Part shown: positions 20,652-32,834 of the stretch, one piece after another
Layout: each line of letters opens with the position of its first letter
Numbering within the stretch: the first letter of the stretch is position 1
NCBI GenBank assembly: GCA_029204225.1
Contig: MU835634.1
Coordinates: 1 to 37,568 of the forward strand
From: Diphasiastrum complanatum
Lineage: Eukaryota; Streptophyta; Lycopodiopsida; Lycopodiales; Lycopodiaceae
DNA: 37,568 nt
Direction of reading: 5' to 3'
Notes under the pieces: generated by a model
Databases searched by the model: none
Told to the model about the DNA's origin: nothing
The model's input: the letters and a program-made list of their open reading frames with translations, nothing else
Position numbers and translations under genes: made by a program

Positions 20652-21608
20652 TACATTGATGATTCTCTAATCATCAACAATTCAAATCAATTGCTGCAAG
20701 AAACTAAGTCCTTACTCTCATCAAAGTTTGAGATGACTGATTTAGGTCCAGTCCATTACCTACTTGGAATGGAGATTCACAAAGATCGCGGAGCAGAAGG
20801 ATCACCATAAGCAACAATCCTACCTAATTAATGTACTTCAAAGATACGACATGGAGGATTGCAAGCCCATAGACACTCCTATTGATCCAGGATGCAAGCT
20901 ATCCAAAGACATGTGCTCCAGAACAAAGGCAGATCAACAAGAAATGCACAATTACCCTTATCAGTCTATCATAGGTTTTCTCAAGTACTCTATGATCTGC
21001 ACACGACCTGATCTAGCATATGCTGTAAGCACCTTGTCACAATTCATGTCCAATCCAGGCCTACAACACTGGAAAGCTCTACAAAGATTCTGAAGTACAT
21101 TCAATCCTCAAAGCACTATGCCTTGAGTTACAACGGAAATACAGAAGCTGCACTCTCATTGATTACCTATTCTGATTTAGACTGGGTAGGAGACATAGAT
21201 ACCAGAAAATCCACCTATGGCTACATTTGCTTTCTTGTAGGAGGACCCATTTCATGGAATAGCAAGAAGCAGAAATGCATTTCATTATCCACTACGGAAT
21301 CAGAATATGTCGCAGCTACGTCAGTAGTGAAGGAGATTTTATGGCTTAGAAGACTACTACAGGATCTAAGATTCCCATAAATTGGTCCAACCATACTCCA
21401 GTGCGACAATCAAAGTTGTATAGCTTTGTCATTGAACCGACGACCTCACACAAGGACCAAACATATAGAGGTTCAACTTCATTTTCTCATAGAGAAGGTT
21501 CAAAACGAAGACGTTACACTAAGTTACTGTCACACAGACAATATGTTGGCTGACATTCTGACAAAACCATCGACAAGGGACAAACATTCTGCTCTAGTAG
21601 AATTGTGA
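20652..21608 (+). pseudogene. Copia RT end and RNase H, broken
   Basis: Coding similarity resumes at the RT active site, YIDDSLII (20,652), only about 18 bases after the Gag knuckle. It continues with KFEMTDLGPVHYLLGMEI, breaks near 20,790, and continues in another frame with PIDTPIDPG and TRPDLAYAVSTLSQFM. RNase H follows (YSDLDWVGDIDTRKSTYGY, ISLSTTESEYVAA), then the tail (TDNMLADILTKP) up to 21,608. At least three frame changes are visible. The protease, integrase and first two-thirds of RT are missing, so no enzyme can be made. Confidence 0.88.
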
Positions 21609-21644
21609 AATCTCAATTTGAGTCCAGATTTGTAGCAGCAAGCT

Positions 21645-21654
21645 TAAGGGGGAG
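21645..21654 (+). other. Polypurine tract
   Basis: AAGGGGGAG, immediately before the TG of the 3' LTR; the normal plus-strand priming site. Confidence 0.75.
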
Positions 21655-23112
<1,458 letters not shown>

Positions 23113-23142
23113 CGAACTAGGTCAAAAATGTATTAATAACCT

Positions 23143-23456
23143 TGTGAGGACCCAGTCACATATGTAATGAGATGTGGAGCTAGTGCATGGGTTAGGATGA
23201 AAAGCGCTTTTGAAATTATTCTTGGCTTACGTGGGGGCATGCACATTGACGTGGGAACTTGCCCTCTCTATAATCATTTCAGTTTCAGATTTTTATTATC
23301 CATTTTCTCTCTCTACATCTGCATTCTATCTCGTGACTTGGAGGCGATGCTATTGGAGATTGATCGATGGCTTCTCATTGGTTGGGTGGTTTTTCTCCAC
23401 TATAGCTCCTTTGTGTGTGTCTTGTAATCAAGATCATGAATTGCTTTCCCTTATAG
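23143..23456 (+). repeat. Probable short LTR before a primer site
   Basis: The stretch begins TGTGAGGACCCAG and runs to a clear tRNA-Met primer site at 23,457. That is what a 5' LTR of about 310 bp would look like. The right end is not a clean CA (it reads CCCTTATAG), and no partner LTR was found in the window, so the limits are tentative. Confidence 0.4.
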
Positions 23457-23468
23457 TGGTATCAGAGC
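23457..23468 (+). other. Primer-binding site (initiator tRNA-Met) of an unassigned element
   Basis: TGGTATCAGAGC, an exact copy of the site used by the other elements here, in a region with no copia coding sequence after it. Confidence 0.65.
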
Positions 23469-25194
23469 AAGGCTTACGAAGATTCAAGAATTTGGAGCTA
23501 TGAGGCTTTTCACCGATTCTTTTGTAGAGATTGATCCGTGTTCTCTTCTTGGTGGAGAACAAGCTTTCAAGTGGGTTTTCCTCTCAATATTTTCACTTGC
23601 AGCTAAGCTCCATCGGCATCAGCTTTCTCCATAGCCATATGGAATATTGTCGATATTAGCCAATTTTTGATGTTTTTTCAAGTTTTGCTTGTATCTCTCA
23701 TAACTTATGGTAGATCTGAAATTCCTACAAGTTTACTTTCAATTGATCCATTAATTGCTAAATTAATGATTCCATGATGGAAATTTTCAAGATTTATGGT
23801 TGTAGGCTATGATTTAGTAAAAAAAAGTGCTTGTTTTTTTTTTTTTTGGCTATAAATGGGTAGTGAGAGCTATGATCTAGCAAAATCAGAACGAATGGAT
23901 TTTATAGATTAATTTGAGTTGCATGTGATCATTATGTGGATGCATGAGGTAGAAATTGGCTTTATGTAGATGAAAAAACCAAAAGTTGCCAAAATTGATG
24001 ATTTTTGCAAGTTTTTTCATGAAATTGATTGCATAGTACTGTAAATTTCTTTGTAGACCTTGCCTGAGTGTTAAGAAACATCTTTTGAAGCTGTCCAAGG
24101 AGTAGGAATAGAGAATTTAATCCCTAGAGGGTATAGAAGGCCTGAAAAAGAGTTGAAAATTGCTTATTTTCAAGCTTTTTGGTGATTTATGGTGATAAAT
24201 CTGTAAGAGAATCACTGATGAAGTCAATCCAGCCCATTTAATGTCCCTCTTGGCCTTTCCAAAAAGCTATTGGACTTGCAATTTGGATGCCAAAGGCTTA
24301 TGCTCTGTCTCTCCGAAGTTAGAAGCTAGTGTGGCCTCTCATAGATGAATTTTGCTTCGTTGTCAGCCTATACTGCATCTCAGGGTTTAAGTGAAGGCTT
24401 TACGAAAGTTTGATGTACTATTAGAGACTATCGGTAAAGCCTCTTGGGGTGCATGCATAGCAATTTGGTATTTTTGAACACAATACCTCTAGGAAAAGTG
24501 TACTCTCCTATAGATTTTTTGCATTCTTTGTACTCGCTCATGCTAACGTCGCAGGATGTCATGGCGATCATTTTGATAGCATACCTACCCATTGTTTTGT
24601 GCTTTATAGGGACCAATTCAATGCACTGTAGCTCTAGTTACGGCCATCAAAGTTTTGTTATATTACATGAGTGAAATTTAAATTGTTTTGATGCATGTAT
24701 GTTTTTTTCTTACTTCAGAAAACCGTGCTTTTGGAAATTTGTCACATGGCGATCCTATGAGTGTTTCTGACATGCATGGATGGTCTACAGTTTTGAGTGG
24801 CTATAAACCTATATTTTAATGGTTTTGTTATAGACTAGTGGATGTGGCTAATGGTTTCCAAATAATAGGATTTTACATAAAAGAATCTTGTAATGATATT
24901 TCGTAACTAATGTCATATGCTTTGCATGCTATTATGACATTAGGAATCGAACAATGTATCAATTTTTTTGATTTTAATTGATTTTGTTCTAACAAATTTT
25001 AATTGTTTTTCAAAAGTTCATAATTTTAAGTGTTTTTAGTTTTTGCATTATTTATGAAATAAACTTAGATCAGGGAAATGAACATATTGAGGATTAAGTT
25101 CAGTCGAGATTTGTGGTCACTATGTTATCACTATAGTTAATAATAGACGTATTTGTTAACTAAAGTTAAGTTATTTCCTACTAATAGATAATTC
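23469..25194 (+). other. Non-coding interior of the element primed at 23,457 (tentative)
   Basis: 1.7 kb with no ORF longer than about 76 codons and no retroelement motif. A run of T lies near 23,837. The stretch ends at the target site (AAGAT) of the copia insertion at 25,200, so the rest of this element, if any, would resume at 31,363. Confidence 0.35.
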
Positions 25195-25199
25195 AAGAT

Positions 25200-25881
25200 T
25201 GTAGAAATTACAGCAAATAAGGATCCTAAAACACTTGAAATGATGAGGGAAACAATAGATTATGATTTCATAAGATTAGCACAAGTTGAACCATCAAAAT
25301 CCATCAAAAATCTATGCTTGAACCTCACTAAATGGCCCAAATCCTTGAAGAAGGCTTCACACGTGTGAAAGTACGGCCTCCCACAGTCTGAGTACTGTAC
25401 ACCAGACCTACATTCAATCCTATAATCATTAGTAATCACAAGTACTCAAACAATTATGAACATAGAGAGCAATTGCACCATTATGAGAGAAAAAACATGA
25501 AATTGCTTGATTGATTTTGGTGAGATATCATCACCTATATATACATGATCCATCACGGTTTTGGGCAGGTATGAGTAGCCCTAAACCTATCCCTAATGCT
25601 AATTTTGGTGGATCTTTCATCCCTACCAAGTTAGGGTTGGAATCTTGGAGATCCCTCAACAATGCAAAAATTACCAAAAATAGCTCCTATTTTTTCTCCC
25701 TTGTATCTAAGCATAATTTGGACTCATTCCAAAGGTTCTAACACTTAGGTCTACTTGAGAACATCCTTATGAATGGAATCCTATGCTATTTGGCACGTGT
25801 GACAAGCCACATCATGACCATCTAACTATTTACAAGTCATATGACCAAAACTAGTCAAGCTAGAATTGTGAATTTTTAACA
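25200..25881 (-). repeat. 3' LTR of the young copia
   Basis: 682 bp. On the coding strand it starts TGTTAAAAATTCAC and ends AATTTCTACA. It contains TATATATA at 25,536-25,543 and the palindrome TTCACACGTGTGAA at 25,356-25,369. It differs from the 5' LTR by one substitution near its end (TGTAGAAATT against TGTAAAAATT on the plus strand) and one missing C in GGCCCAAAT. Confidence 0.95.
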
Positions 25882-25892
25882 CTCCTCCTCAC
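25882..25892 (-). other. Polypurine tract
   Basis: On the coding strand GTGAGGAGGAG directly precedes the TGTTAAAAATTC of the 3' LTR. Confidence 0.8.
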
Positions 25893-25895
25893 TAT

Positions 25896-28800
25896 CTAGC
25901 TTGGTTCAATCATTGCTTTACTAATCACTCCAAGTGATGATCTGAACTTCATAAAAGGTGTCTTTTTAAGTGGTTTAGTAAGTAGATCAGCTACACATTC
26001 ATTGCTTGGAACATGCTCCAAAGCAATCTCCTTGGCTTGCACCATTTCTCTCACAAAGTGATGGCATATCTCAATGTGCTTAGATCTTGCATGGAAGATT
26101 GGGTTAGATGCAAGGTGTTGGGCTGATATATTGTCATTGTAGATGATTGGTGCCTCCTCTGAATCCATGATCTTTAGTTCCACCAATAATCTCTTGATCC
26201 AAAGTACCTCCTTTGTAGTGGTTGTCAAAGCTTTGTACTCGGCCTCGGTTGAAGATAGAGATATAGTTTCTTGCTTTTTTGAAAGCCATGAAACCACACC
26301 TTCTCCTATGAAAGTTGAATAGGCACTTGTTGATTTCCTATCCCTCTTTTCCCCTGCAAAATCTGAATCACTAAATGCATGAAGGTTAATCACATCTCCT
26401 CTATATAGAATCCCAAAATCCAATGTACCCGAGATGTATCTTAGAATCCTCTTAGCCTTTTTCCAATGGATATTCAATGGCTTTTGCATGGATTGGCTCA
26501 ACCTACATACACTAAAGCTAAGATCTGGTCTAGTTATAGTGATCCACATTAAGGAACCTATAAGTTGCCTAAACAAAGTGATGTCCATGAAGGATCTTTC
26601 ATCATCTTCATTTGGCACTTTTACATCTTGCTCCATTGGTGTGTCAACACTTTTGCATACTTCCATCTTAAACTTCTTCAAAAGACTTTGAGCATAGTTT
26701 ACTTGACTTATAAAGATAAAATCAGACCCTCTAAGTACTTCTATGCCTAAGATGAAGTGAAGACACCCTAGATCTACCATCTTGAACTCTAAGGATAGAT
26801 CTATCTTGATTTTTTCAATACCATCAACACTATTTCCACTAATGATGATGTCATCTACATAAATGAGTAAAAGTACAATACCAACATCATCAAACTTAAT
26901 GTAAAGAGTGGGATCATATTCACTTTGAACAAAAGAAAGTGAAATAAGATAGCAATGTAGTCTTGAATTCCAAGATCTTGAGGCTTGCTTCAAGCCATAG
27001 ATGCTTCTTTGGAGATGGCATACTTTGTTCTCCATTCCATGCTTGATGAACCCTTGTGGCTGCTCCATATAGATATCCTCTTCCAAAAAACCATTCAAGA
27101 AAGCATTAGAGACATCCATTTGACATAGAATCCATCCAAAATGTGATGCAAGTGCAATGATTAGTCTTATTGTGACCATCTTGGCCACGGGTGCAAAAGT
27201 TTCCTCATAGTCTATCCCTCTCTCTTGAGCATAACCTTTTGCAACTAATCTTGCTTTATGTTTGTTAACACTCCCATTTGCATTCAACTTAAGCTTGAAG
27301 ACCCACTTACATCCTATTACATTCCTTTGAGGTCTCTCAACAAGCAACCAAGTTTCATTCTCAATCAAGGCATCATACTCATCCAACATAGCTTTATACC
27401 ATTCTTTGGAGTTCAATGCATCTTCAACGTTAGACGGTTCTTCAAAACTAGATAAAGCATAAGAAGTGGATGAGATACCCTCAACTTGCTGTCCTTTGCC
27501 TTGATATGTGAGCCTTGATGGCTCCACTTTTGCCCTTGAAGATCTCCTTGGTGTGATAGGTGGGTTTGGTGCTTGCTCCTCCATGAGCTCCTCCTCAAAA
27601 CCAAGATCTTGCTCCTCGGCCATCTTCTTCTTGATTGTTGGAGCACTTGAGCCTTCTTCAAGCATATGCATATGATGTTCATCAAAGATGACATCCCTTG
27701 AAACAACAAATTTGTTCAAGGATGGGAGATAGACTTTGTAGCCCTTGCTTGAGCTTGCATATCCAAGCATGATCCCTCTTGTGGAAGATGGATCCTCCTT
27801 GGTTCTTGTTTCCAATGGCACATGCACATAACATATACACCCAAAAACTTTCAAGTGATTAAGATTGGGTTTCTTTCCATACAACATCTCATAAGGAGTC
27901 TTGCCTTCAATTGCTTTGCAAGACACCCTATTCATCAAGTAGTTTGCACATACAAGAGACTCACCCCAAAAGGATTTGGGCAAACAAGCATCTAATCTTA
28001 AAGCCTTAGAACATTCACATAATGTTCTATTCCTTCTTTCAGCAACTCCATTTTGTTGAGGAGTGTAAGGACAAGAAGTCTCTTTCTTGATCCCTTCCTC
28101 CTCACAAAAGGCCTTGAACTCATTGGAGATGAATTCTCCACCATTGTCACTTATAAGAATCTTGATGCTATGATTATGATGCTTTTCCACAAACAACTTG
28201 AACTTTACAAAAGTATCAAATACTTGAGACTTGCAGGAAAGTAAGAACACCCAACAATATCTTGAGTAGTCATCAATGAAGGTTAACAACATGGATGAAC
28301 CTCCATTAGATTTGGTGCTAGCAATGTGCACATCCGAGTGTATGAGTTCAAGAGGATGAGATGACTTTGTGATGGAGTTAGGAAACACCTTCTTATGTGC
28401 CTTGGATAAGGCACAAGCTTCACAAACCTTGTCTTCCTTCCCAATAGACCTTGGTAGGCCTAAAGCATACTCCTCCTTGATCATAGCCTCCATGGAACCC
28501 GAGTTGACATGTCCAAGTCTTTTGTGCCATAAAGTAAAGGTAGATATCTTGCTCTTCTCGGCCAACATGACAACATTAGTATCCAAAAATGCATCCAACT
28601 TATAAAGTTTGCCAAGTCTAGTGCCCTTAGCCACTATCTTACCCTTCTTCTTTATGAAACATTCATTTGAAGCAAAGTCAATATTGAAACCATTGTCTAC
28701 CATTTGGCCAACACTTAGTAGATTCTTTGTTATTTTAGGAATGTACAAAACACCTTCTATGTTGATCTTTTTGGAAGATCCTAAGCAAAGGGGAATGCTA

Positions 28801-29408
28801 CCAACTCCTTCAATCTTACAAGCTTCATCATTTGCTGTATAGATAGACTTTATAGGTCCATCATAAGATAAGAGAGAAGAGAAAAACTCCCTTTTACTAG
28901 TCATGTGTGAACTAGCACCCGAGTCAATCCACCAAGGATCTTCTCCTTTGAAGCTTGTTGAAGAAAATATGGACATCATGAGAGAGTCCTCATGTGAACT
29001 CTCCTCCTCCTCCTCTTTGCTCATGTTGGCTTGGCTTTGATCTTGCTTCCTCTTGAAGCATTCCGAGGCATAATGCCCCACCTTGCTACAATAGTAGCAC
29101 TTCACCTTTGATTTGTCCTTCTTGACTTTGGTGGTTGATGGAGATGCCTTTGGGGGTCCTTCTTGATCCTCAAGCTTTGTAGACTTCTTGAATGTTGATC
29201 CTTTGCCTTTGGACTTGCCTTTGCCTTTGGTGAAGAGAGCTTGGTCATCTTCACCTTGGATGGAAAGCCTATCCATCCTCTCTTGCATTTGGCTCCTTCT
29301 TGATTCCTCGGCCATGAGTGTGCCTTGGAGTTCTTCAAGTATGGGTAGCTTACCCATAATTGCATATCCCTGAACCAAATTGTCAAATTCAAAGCTTAGT
29401 CCATTCAA
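25896..29408 (-). CDS. Copia Gag-Pol polyprotein, main part
   Basis: 1,170 codons (the first is a TTG inside gag, not a true start) covering the end of Gag and all of Pol. The Gag CCHC knuckle (CYYCSKVGHYASEC) is at residues 104-117. The aspartic protease has D162-S-G-A. The GAG-pre-integrase zinc unit is H295/H300/C329/C332. The integrase catalytic triad is D359, D421 and E457 (D-D-35-E). RT begins around W702-V-F-K, with YVDD at 850-853. RNase H has SDSD from D1014 and SLSSTEAEYKAL, and ends near LTKPL. All catalytic residues look intact, and there are no internal stops. It is expressed from the 5' LTR at 30,675-31,357. The frame is separated from the Gag N-terminus by one base, so this copy is probably not autonomous unless the break is an assembly error. 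The order integrase before RT identifies Ty1/copia; I do not assign a clade. Confidence 0.95.
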   Translation of the reverse strand: MNGLSFEFDNLVQGYAIMGKLPILEELQGTLMAEESRRSQMQERMDRLSIQGEDDQALFTKGKGKSKGKGSTFKKSTKLEDQEGPPKASPSTTKVKKDKSKVKCYYCSKVGHYASECFKRKQDQSQANMSKEEEEESSHEDSLMMSIFSSTSFKGEDPWWIDSGASSHMTSKREFFSSLLSYDGPIKSIYTANDEACKIEGVGSIPLCLGSSKKINIEGVLYIPKITKNLLSVGQMVDNGFNIDFASNECFIKKKGKIVAKGTRLGKLYKLDAFLDTNVVMLAEKSKISTFTLWHKRLGHVNSGSMEAMIKEEYALGLPRSIGKEDKVCEACALSKAHKKVFPNSITKSSHPLELIHSDVHIASTKSNGGSSMLLTFIDDYSRYCWVFLLSCKSQVFDTFVKFKLFVEKHHNHSIKILISDNGGEFISNEFKAFCEEEGIKKETSCPYTPQQNGVAERRNRTLCECSKALRLDACLPKSFWGESLVCANYLMNRVSCKAIEGKTPYEMLYGKKPNLNHLKVFGCICYVHVPLETRTKEDPSSTRGIMLGYASSSKGYKVYLPSLNKFVVSRDVIFDEHHMHMLEEGSSAPTIKKKMAEEQDLGFEEELMEEQAPNPPITPRRSSRAKVEPSRLTYQGKGQQVEGISSTSYALSSFEEPSNVEDALNSKEWYKAMLDEYDALIENETWLLVERPQRNVIGCKWVFKLKLNANGSVNKHKARLVAKGYAQERGIDYEETFAPVAKMVTIRLIIALASHFGWILCQMDVSNAFLNGFLEEDIYMEQPQGFIKHGMENKVCHLQRSIYGLKQASRSWNSRLHCYLISLSFVQSEYDPTLYIKFDDVGIVLLLIYVDDIIISGNSVDGIEKIKIDLSLEFKMVDLGCLHFILGIEVLRGSDFIFISQVNYAQSLLKKFKMEVCKSVDTPMEQDVKVPNEDDERSFMDITLFRQLIGSLMWITITRPDLSFSVCRLSQSMQKPLNIHWKKAKRILRYISGTLDFGILYRGDVINLHAFSDSDFAGEKRDRKSTSAYSTFIGEGVVSWLSKKQETISLSSTEAEYKALTTTTKEVLWIKRLLVELKIMDSEEAPIIYNDNISAQHLASNPIFHARSKHIEICHHFVREMVQAKEIALEHVPSNECVADLLTKPLKKTPFMKFRSSLGVISKAMIEPS

Positions 29409-29863
29409 TATGATTGAACAAGCTCTTCATCCTTGATAGGGTCACCTATAAAGGCTAGCTCTTTGTTCAATTCCTTTACTCTTAGGACAAAAGTATGTGC
29501 ACTCTCTCCTTTCTTTTGATAGCTTCTATAGATTTGATTCTTCAAAGCTAACATTCTAGTTTGGTTCTTGGATTCATAGACCTTTTGCAAAGTCTCCCAA
29601 GCATCTTGAGCTGAAGTGCAATCTCCTACCTCTCTTAAGAGTTCATTTGCAACATTCATTTTTATGCAATGTAGTGCAACATTGCACCTCTTGATGTATT
29701 TGGCTTTTTCTTGAGGATGAATAGGTTCACCCTCCTTACCATTTACAATTTCCATCAGATCTTGCATGATCATGATAGATTCCATTCTAACTTTCCATAT
29801 GGAATAGTTAGTTTTGTTGAGCCTTTCATTAGTATCCAAAAGATATGCATTTATAGATGCCAT
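29405..29863 (-). CDS. Copia Gag N-terminal part, frame-broken
   Basis: 152 codons starting MASINAYLLDTNERLNKTNY, the usual start of a copia Gag, with KTNYSIWKVRMES (substrate-like W block) and SAQDAWETLQKVYESKNQTR (UBN2/Gag domain). The frame ends at a TGA at 29,405-29,407 just where the conserved NGL-FEFD block of the next frame begins. The two frames are offset by one base, consistent with loss of a single nucleotide. The ATG at 29,863 lies about 800 bases after the primer site, so the leader is long. Confidence 0.9.
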   Translation of the reverse strand: MASINAYLLDTNERLNKTNYSIWKVRMESIMIMQDLMEIVNGKEGEPIHPQEKAKYIKRCNVALHCIKMNVANELLREVGDCTSAQDAWETLQKVYESKNQTRMLALKNQIYRSYQKKGESAHTFVLRVKELNKELAFIGDPIKDEELVQSY

Positions 29864-30661
29864 CTAGTCTCCTAATCAAGGACTTGACACAAATGAAGGT
29901 TACTTCTATTGATTTGATTGAAGGTCTACCTTATCCCACTTCTTAGGGACCTGAAAAGATCAGTAATAGACTTTCTATAAAGATCTAAGAATGATCTCTA
30001 ACAAAATCAAATCATAGAATACTAGAAACAATGCACTTGCTTGATTGAAGTAGACAATACTAGTAGAATTGCCCCTCTTTCTATAAAGAACATTAAAGCT
30101 TCCAAATGATCTGATCAAGAGTGAATTTCAGCAACCTAATATACTTCCAAAATCACTTGTAAAAGATCTAAATGGAACTTAATGAGGATGCAACACAATC
30201 TACTATCCAATCACAAGCAAAAAATGATCAAAATTGATGAAAAATTGATCTAATTTGGTGCATAAGTCAAGCAATGGTTGGACTGAACCTAAATCACTTT
30301 AGGAGGTGCCTACTACACCTTAGAACAGCCTTGAAGAGTCCCCAAAACTCTGATCTTCCCTCTCCTTGAATGCTAGAAAGCCTCCTCTATGAAATCACCT
30401 CCAAAACTCGCTTAGAAATCAATGCTTGGAGCAAGCAAAACTTGCTATCTTGGTAATGTGAATTGAATTCAACTTTGCCTCTGGTTTTAGACACCTAAAC
30501 ACCTGCAAATGAAGTCACACAACACCAATCTCCAATGTATTTGACTCACTTTGAGTTCTAGAATCAATACTAGATGCTAAGATCCAATCTACACAAGATT
30601 TAGATCAAAAATTGTGATCAAATTGAATGAAAACCAAGGATTTAGCTCATTTCAGCCTTTA
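29864..30661 (-). other. Untranslated leader of the young copia
   Basis: About 800 bases lie between the primer site and the gag ATG. They are AT-rich and contain no convincing ORF. They would contain the packaging and dimerisation signals, which cannot be located by eye. Confidence 0.6.
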
Positions 30662-30674
30662 GGCTCTGATACCA
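30662..30674 (-). other. Primer-binding site (initiator tRNA-Met)
   Basis: On the coding strand TGGTATCAGAGCC directly follows the 5' LTR. The next bases are TA, as in the LARD-like element. Confidence 0.92.
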
Positions 30675-31357
30675 TGTAAAAATTACAGCAAATAAGGATC
30701 CTAAAACACTTGAAATGATGAGGGAAACAATAGATTATGATTTCATAAGATTAGCACAAGTTGAACCATCAAAATCCATCAAAAATCTATGCTTGAACCT
30801 CACTAAATGGCCCCAAATCCTTGAAGAAGGCTTCACACGTGTGAAAGTACGGCCTCCCACAGTCTGAGTACTGTACACCAGACCTACATTCAATCCTATA
30901 ATCATTAGTAATCACAAGTACTCAAACAATTATGAACATAGAGAGCAATTGCACCATTATGAGAGAAAAAACATGAAATTGCTTGATTGATTTTGGTGAG
31001 ATATCATCACCTATATATACATGATCCATCACGGTTTTGGGCAGGTATGAGTAGCCCTAAACCTATCCCTAATGCTAATTTTGGTGGATCTTTCATCCCT
31101 ACCAAGTTAGGGTTGGAATCTTGGAGATCCCTCAACAATGCAAAAATTACCAAAAATAGCTCCTATTTTTTCTCCCTTGTATCTAAGCATAATTTGGACT
31201 CATTCCAAAGGTTCTAACACTTAGGTCTACTTGAGAACATCCTTATGAATGGAATCCTATGCTATTTGGCACGTGTGACAAGCCACATCATGACCATCTA
31301 ACTATTTACAAGTCATATGACCAAAACTAGTCAAGCTAGAATTGTGAATTTTTAACA
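30675..31357 (-). repeat. 5' LTR of the young copia
   Basis: 683 bp, with TATATATA at 31,012-31,019 and the CACACGTGTG palindrome at 30,832-30,845. On the coding strand the palindrome lies downstream of the TATA box, so it is within the transcribed part of the LTR. Confidence 0.95.
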
Positions 31358-31362
31358 AAGAT

Positions 31363-31785
31363 GACTACAAAAAATAAAAAATCCCATTATGTTGTCGTAT
31401 ATGCAAACTTTTCAACAGTTGAGTGTCGCACTCTTTGACACAAATTATCGAAAGAATTTAGGAAAATTTAAGAGACCAACACATGGAGGTTCTGATGAAT
31501 AAGGTGAAATTGTTGTCTTCTCCGAATCTAATATTCCAACCTAAGACCTACTAGGGGGAGAAGAAAGAGAAAAAATTGGAAGTATGGAGGATTGGCTCAT
31601 CAAATAAAACAATTATGTTAATCTCCACAAAGTTTCTATAGAGAAAATGATCGAGAGCATAGTTTTATTTCTTTGCGGCAAAGTGTTGTCATGATGGTGA
31701 GACTTGACAATCAAACCCACTACTTGGAATGTATTTATAGAAGTCTTTGAAAAAGCTTTCCTATTGCAGTCAATCTTGAAATACA
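31363..31785. other. Unassigned spacer
   Basis: This follows the right target duplication of the young copia. No ORF or family motif was recognised. It may be the other side of the non-coding element seen at 23.46-25.19 kb, or an eroded 5' part of the copia relic that follows. Confidence 0.35.
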
Positions 31786-31789
31786 TCAA

Positions 31790-32460
31790 CTATATCTAAA
31801 AACAACTTATCTCAATGAAGTTATTGAGGAATATATATATAGATGATGAACTGAAAGGTCATGTAATCAATGATAAAGAAGATTGTGTATGCAAACTCCA
31901 TAATGCACTTTATAGGTTGAGGCAATTTGCTTGGGCATGGTTTCATAAAATAAATTTTTTTCTCATTCAACATTGATTCAAACCAAGCTCTGCAAATTTG
32001 AATGTTTACTTTCAAGATTGTACAATAATCTCTCATAATCATCACACTATATATTGATGATACACTAATTTTTAGTAATAATATATATCTTATAAAGGAT
32101 GCCAAGAAGATAATGGTTTCAGAACTCAATATGACAGACCTAGGTGAGACTCATTACTATCTCAGAATTCAAATTCATAGATACAAAGAGAATAGATCAC
32201 TATACATAACCCAATAGAAGTATACTTTTGATATGCTTACTGAATACAATATGATGAGTATTATTATGTCAAGAGCATAGTTTTCAATAAGGAAATAAGC
32301 TTAGAATACCGTCGTACATAGTACATGATAGTAGATATATTTATTGGGCGTTGAATAGCACACACACAAGATTTTGTGCAATGTTGAACTTAATGATCAA
32401 GGCCTTCATGAATCCGGATTTAGAGGGAGTGACAGACTTATTCACTTCCGCGAGATTGTT
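31790..32460 (+). pseudogene. Copia RT relic
   Basis: Frame-broken RT is legible. LKTTYLNEVIEEYIY corresponds to the AFLNG-L-EE-Y block. CVCKLHNALYRLRQFAWAW corresponds to the CKL-KALYGLKQAP-AW block. TIYIDDTLIF is the active site, and MTDLGETHYYLRIQIHR is the following block. A degraded TRPD-like region (about 32,360-32,410) follows. Stops interrupt the frame, and no LTR can be paired with it. The YIDD type resembles the deleted copia at 20.65 kb more than the YVDD element. Confidence 0.75.
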
Positions 32461-32830
32461 AAGACATTGTCGAGAATGAGGGTACATGGTGATTGCATCT
32501 ACCGCTACTAATTTGTGCTCCTCTTATACTATATGTACACCTTTAGTTTTAATACTGAATTCAATTCAAAATATTTATTGCGTTCAATTATTATGTCTAA
32601 TTCAAGGGTACTTATCTCCTTCTTGTTGCTTTGATGAGTCTATTAATCCAAATGTTGATAATTGTCTAGACAATGTCCAAATTTTTAATGTTTTTGCAAA
32701 GCAATTATCTTCTATTTAGTGTTTGTCTAATTTTTCAATTCTAATGATAACAAAACCAAAATCAAGTAGAACTAGATTTATTACTTATTTAACTAAATTT
32801 GAAAATTTGATTCAAATATGATAGGCATAT
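32461..32830. other. Unassigned spacer
   Basis: AT-rich, with no coding family recognised. A 77-codon ORF at 32,486-32,719 shows no motif. Confidence 0.35.
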
Positions 32831-32834
32831 CAGA

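Larger units (their letters stand above)
25200..31357 (-). mobile_element. Young, almost intact Ty1/copia retrotransposon
   Basis: A 6.16-kb element on the minus strand. LTRs 30,675-31,357 (5') and 25,200-25,881 (3') differ at only two positions that I can see. AAGAT is duplicated at 25,195-25,199 and 31,358-31,362. The tRNA-Met primer site, gag, CCHC knuckle, protease, integrase, RT, RNase H and polypurine tract are present in copia order. The one visible lesion is a single-base frame break within gag near 29,408. Near-identity of the LTRs implies recent insertion. Confidence 0.95.

Noticed and set aside
25511-25741. 76-codon ORF identical at 25,511-25,741 and 30,987-31,217
   Set aside because: The identity comes from the two LTRs of one element; it is antisense to the element and shows no domain.
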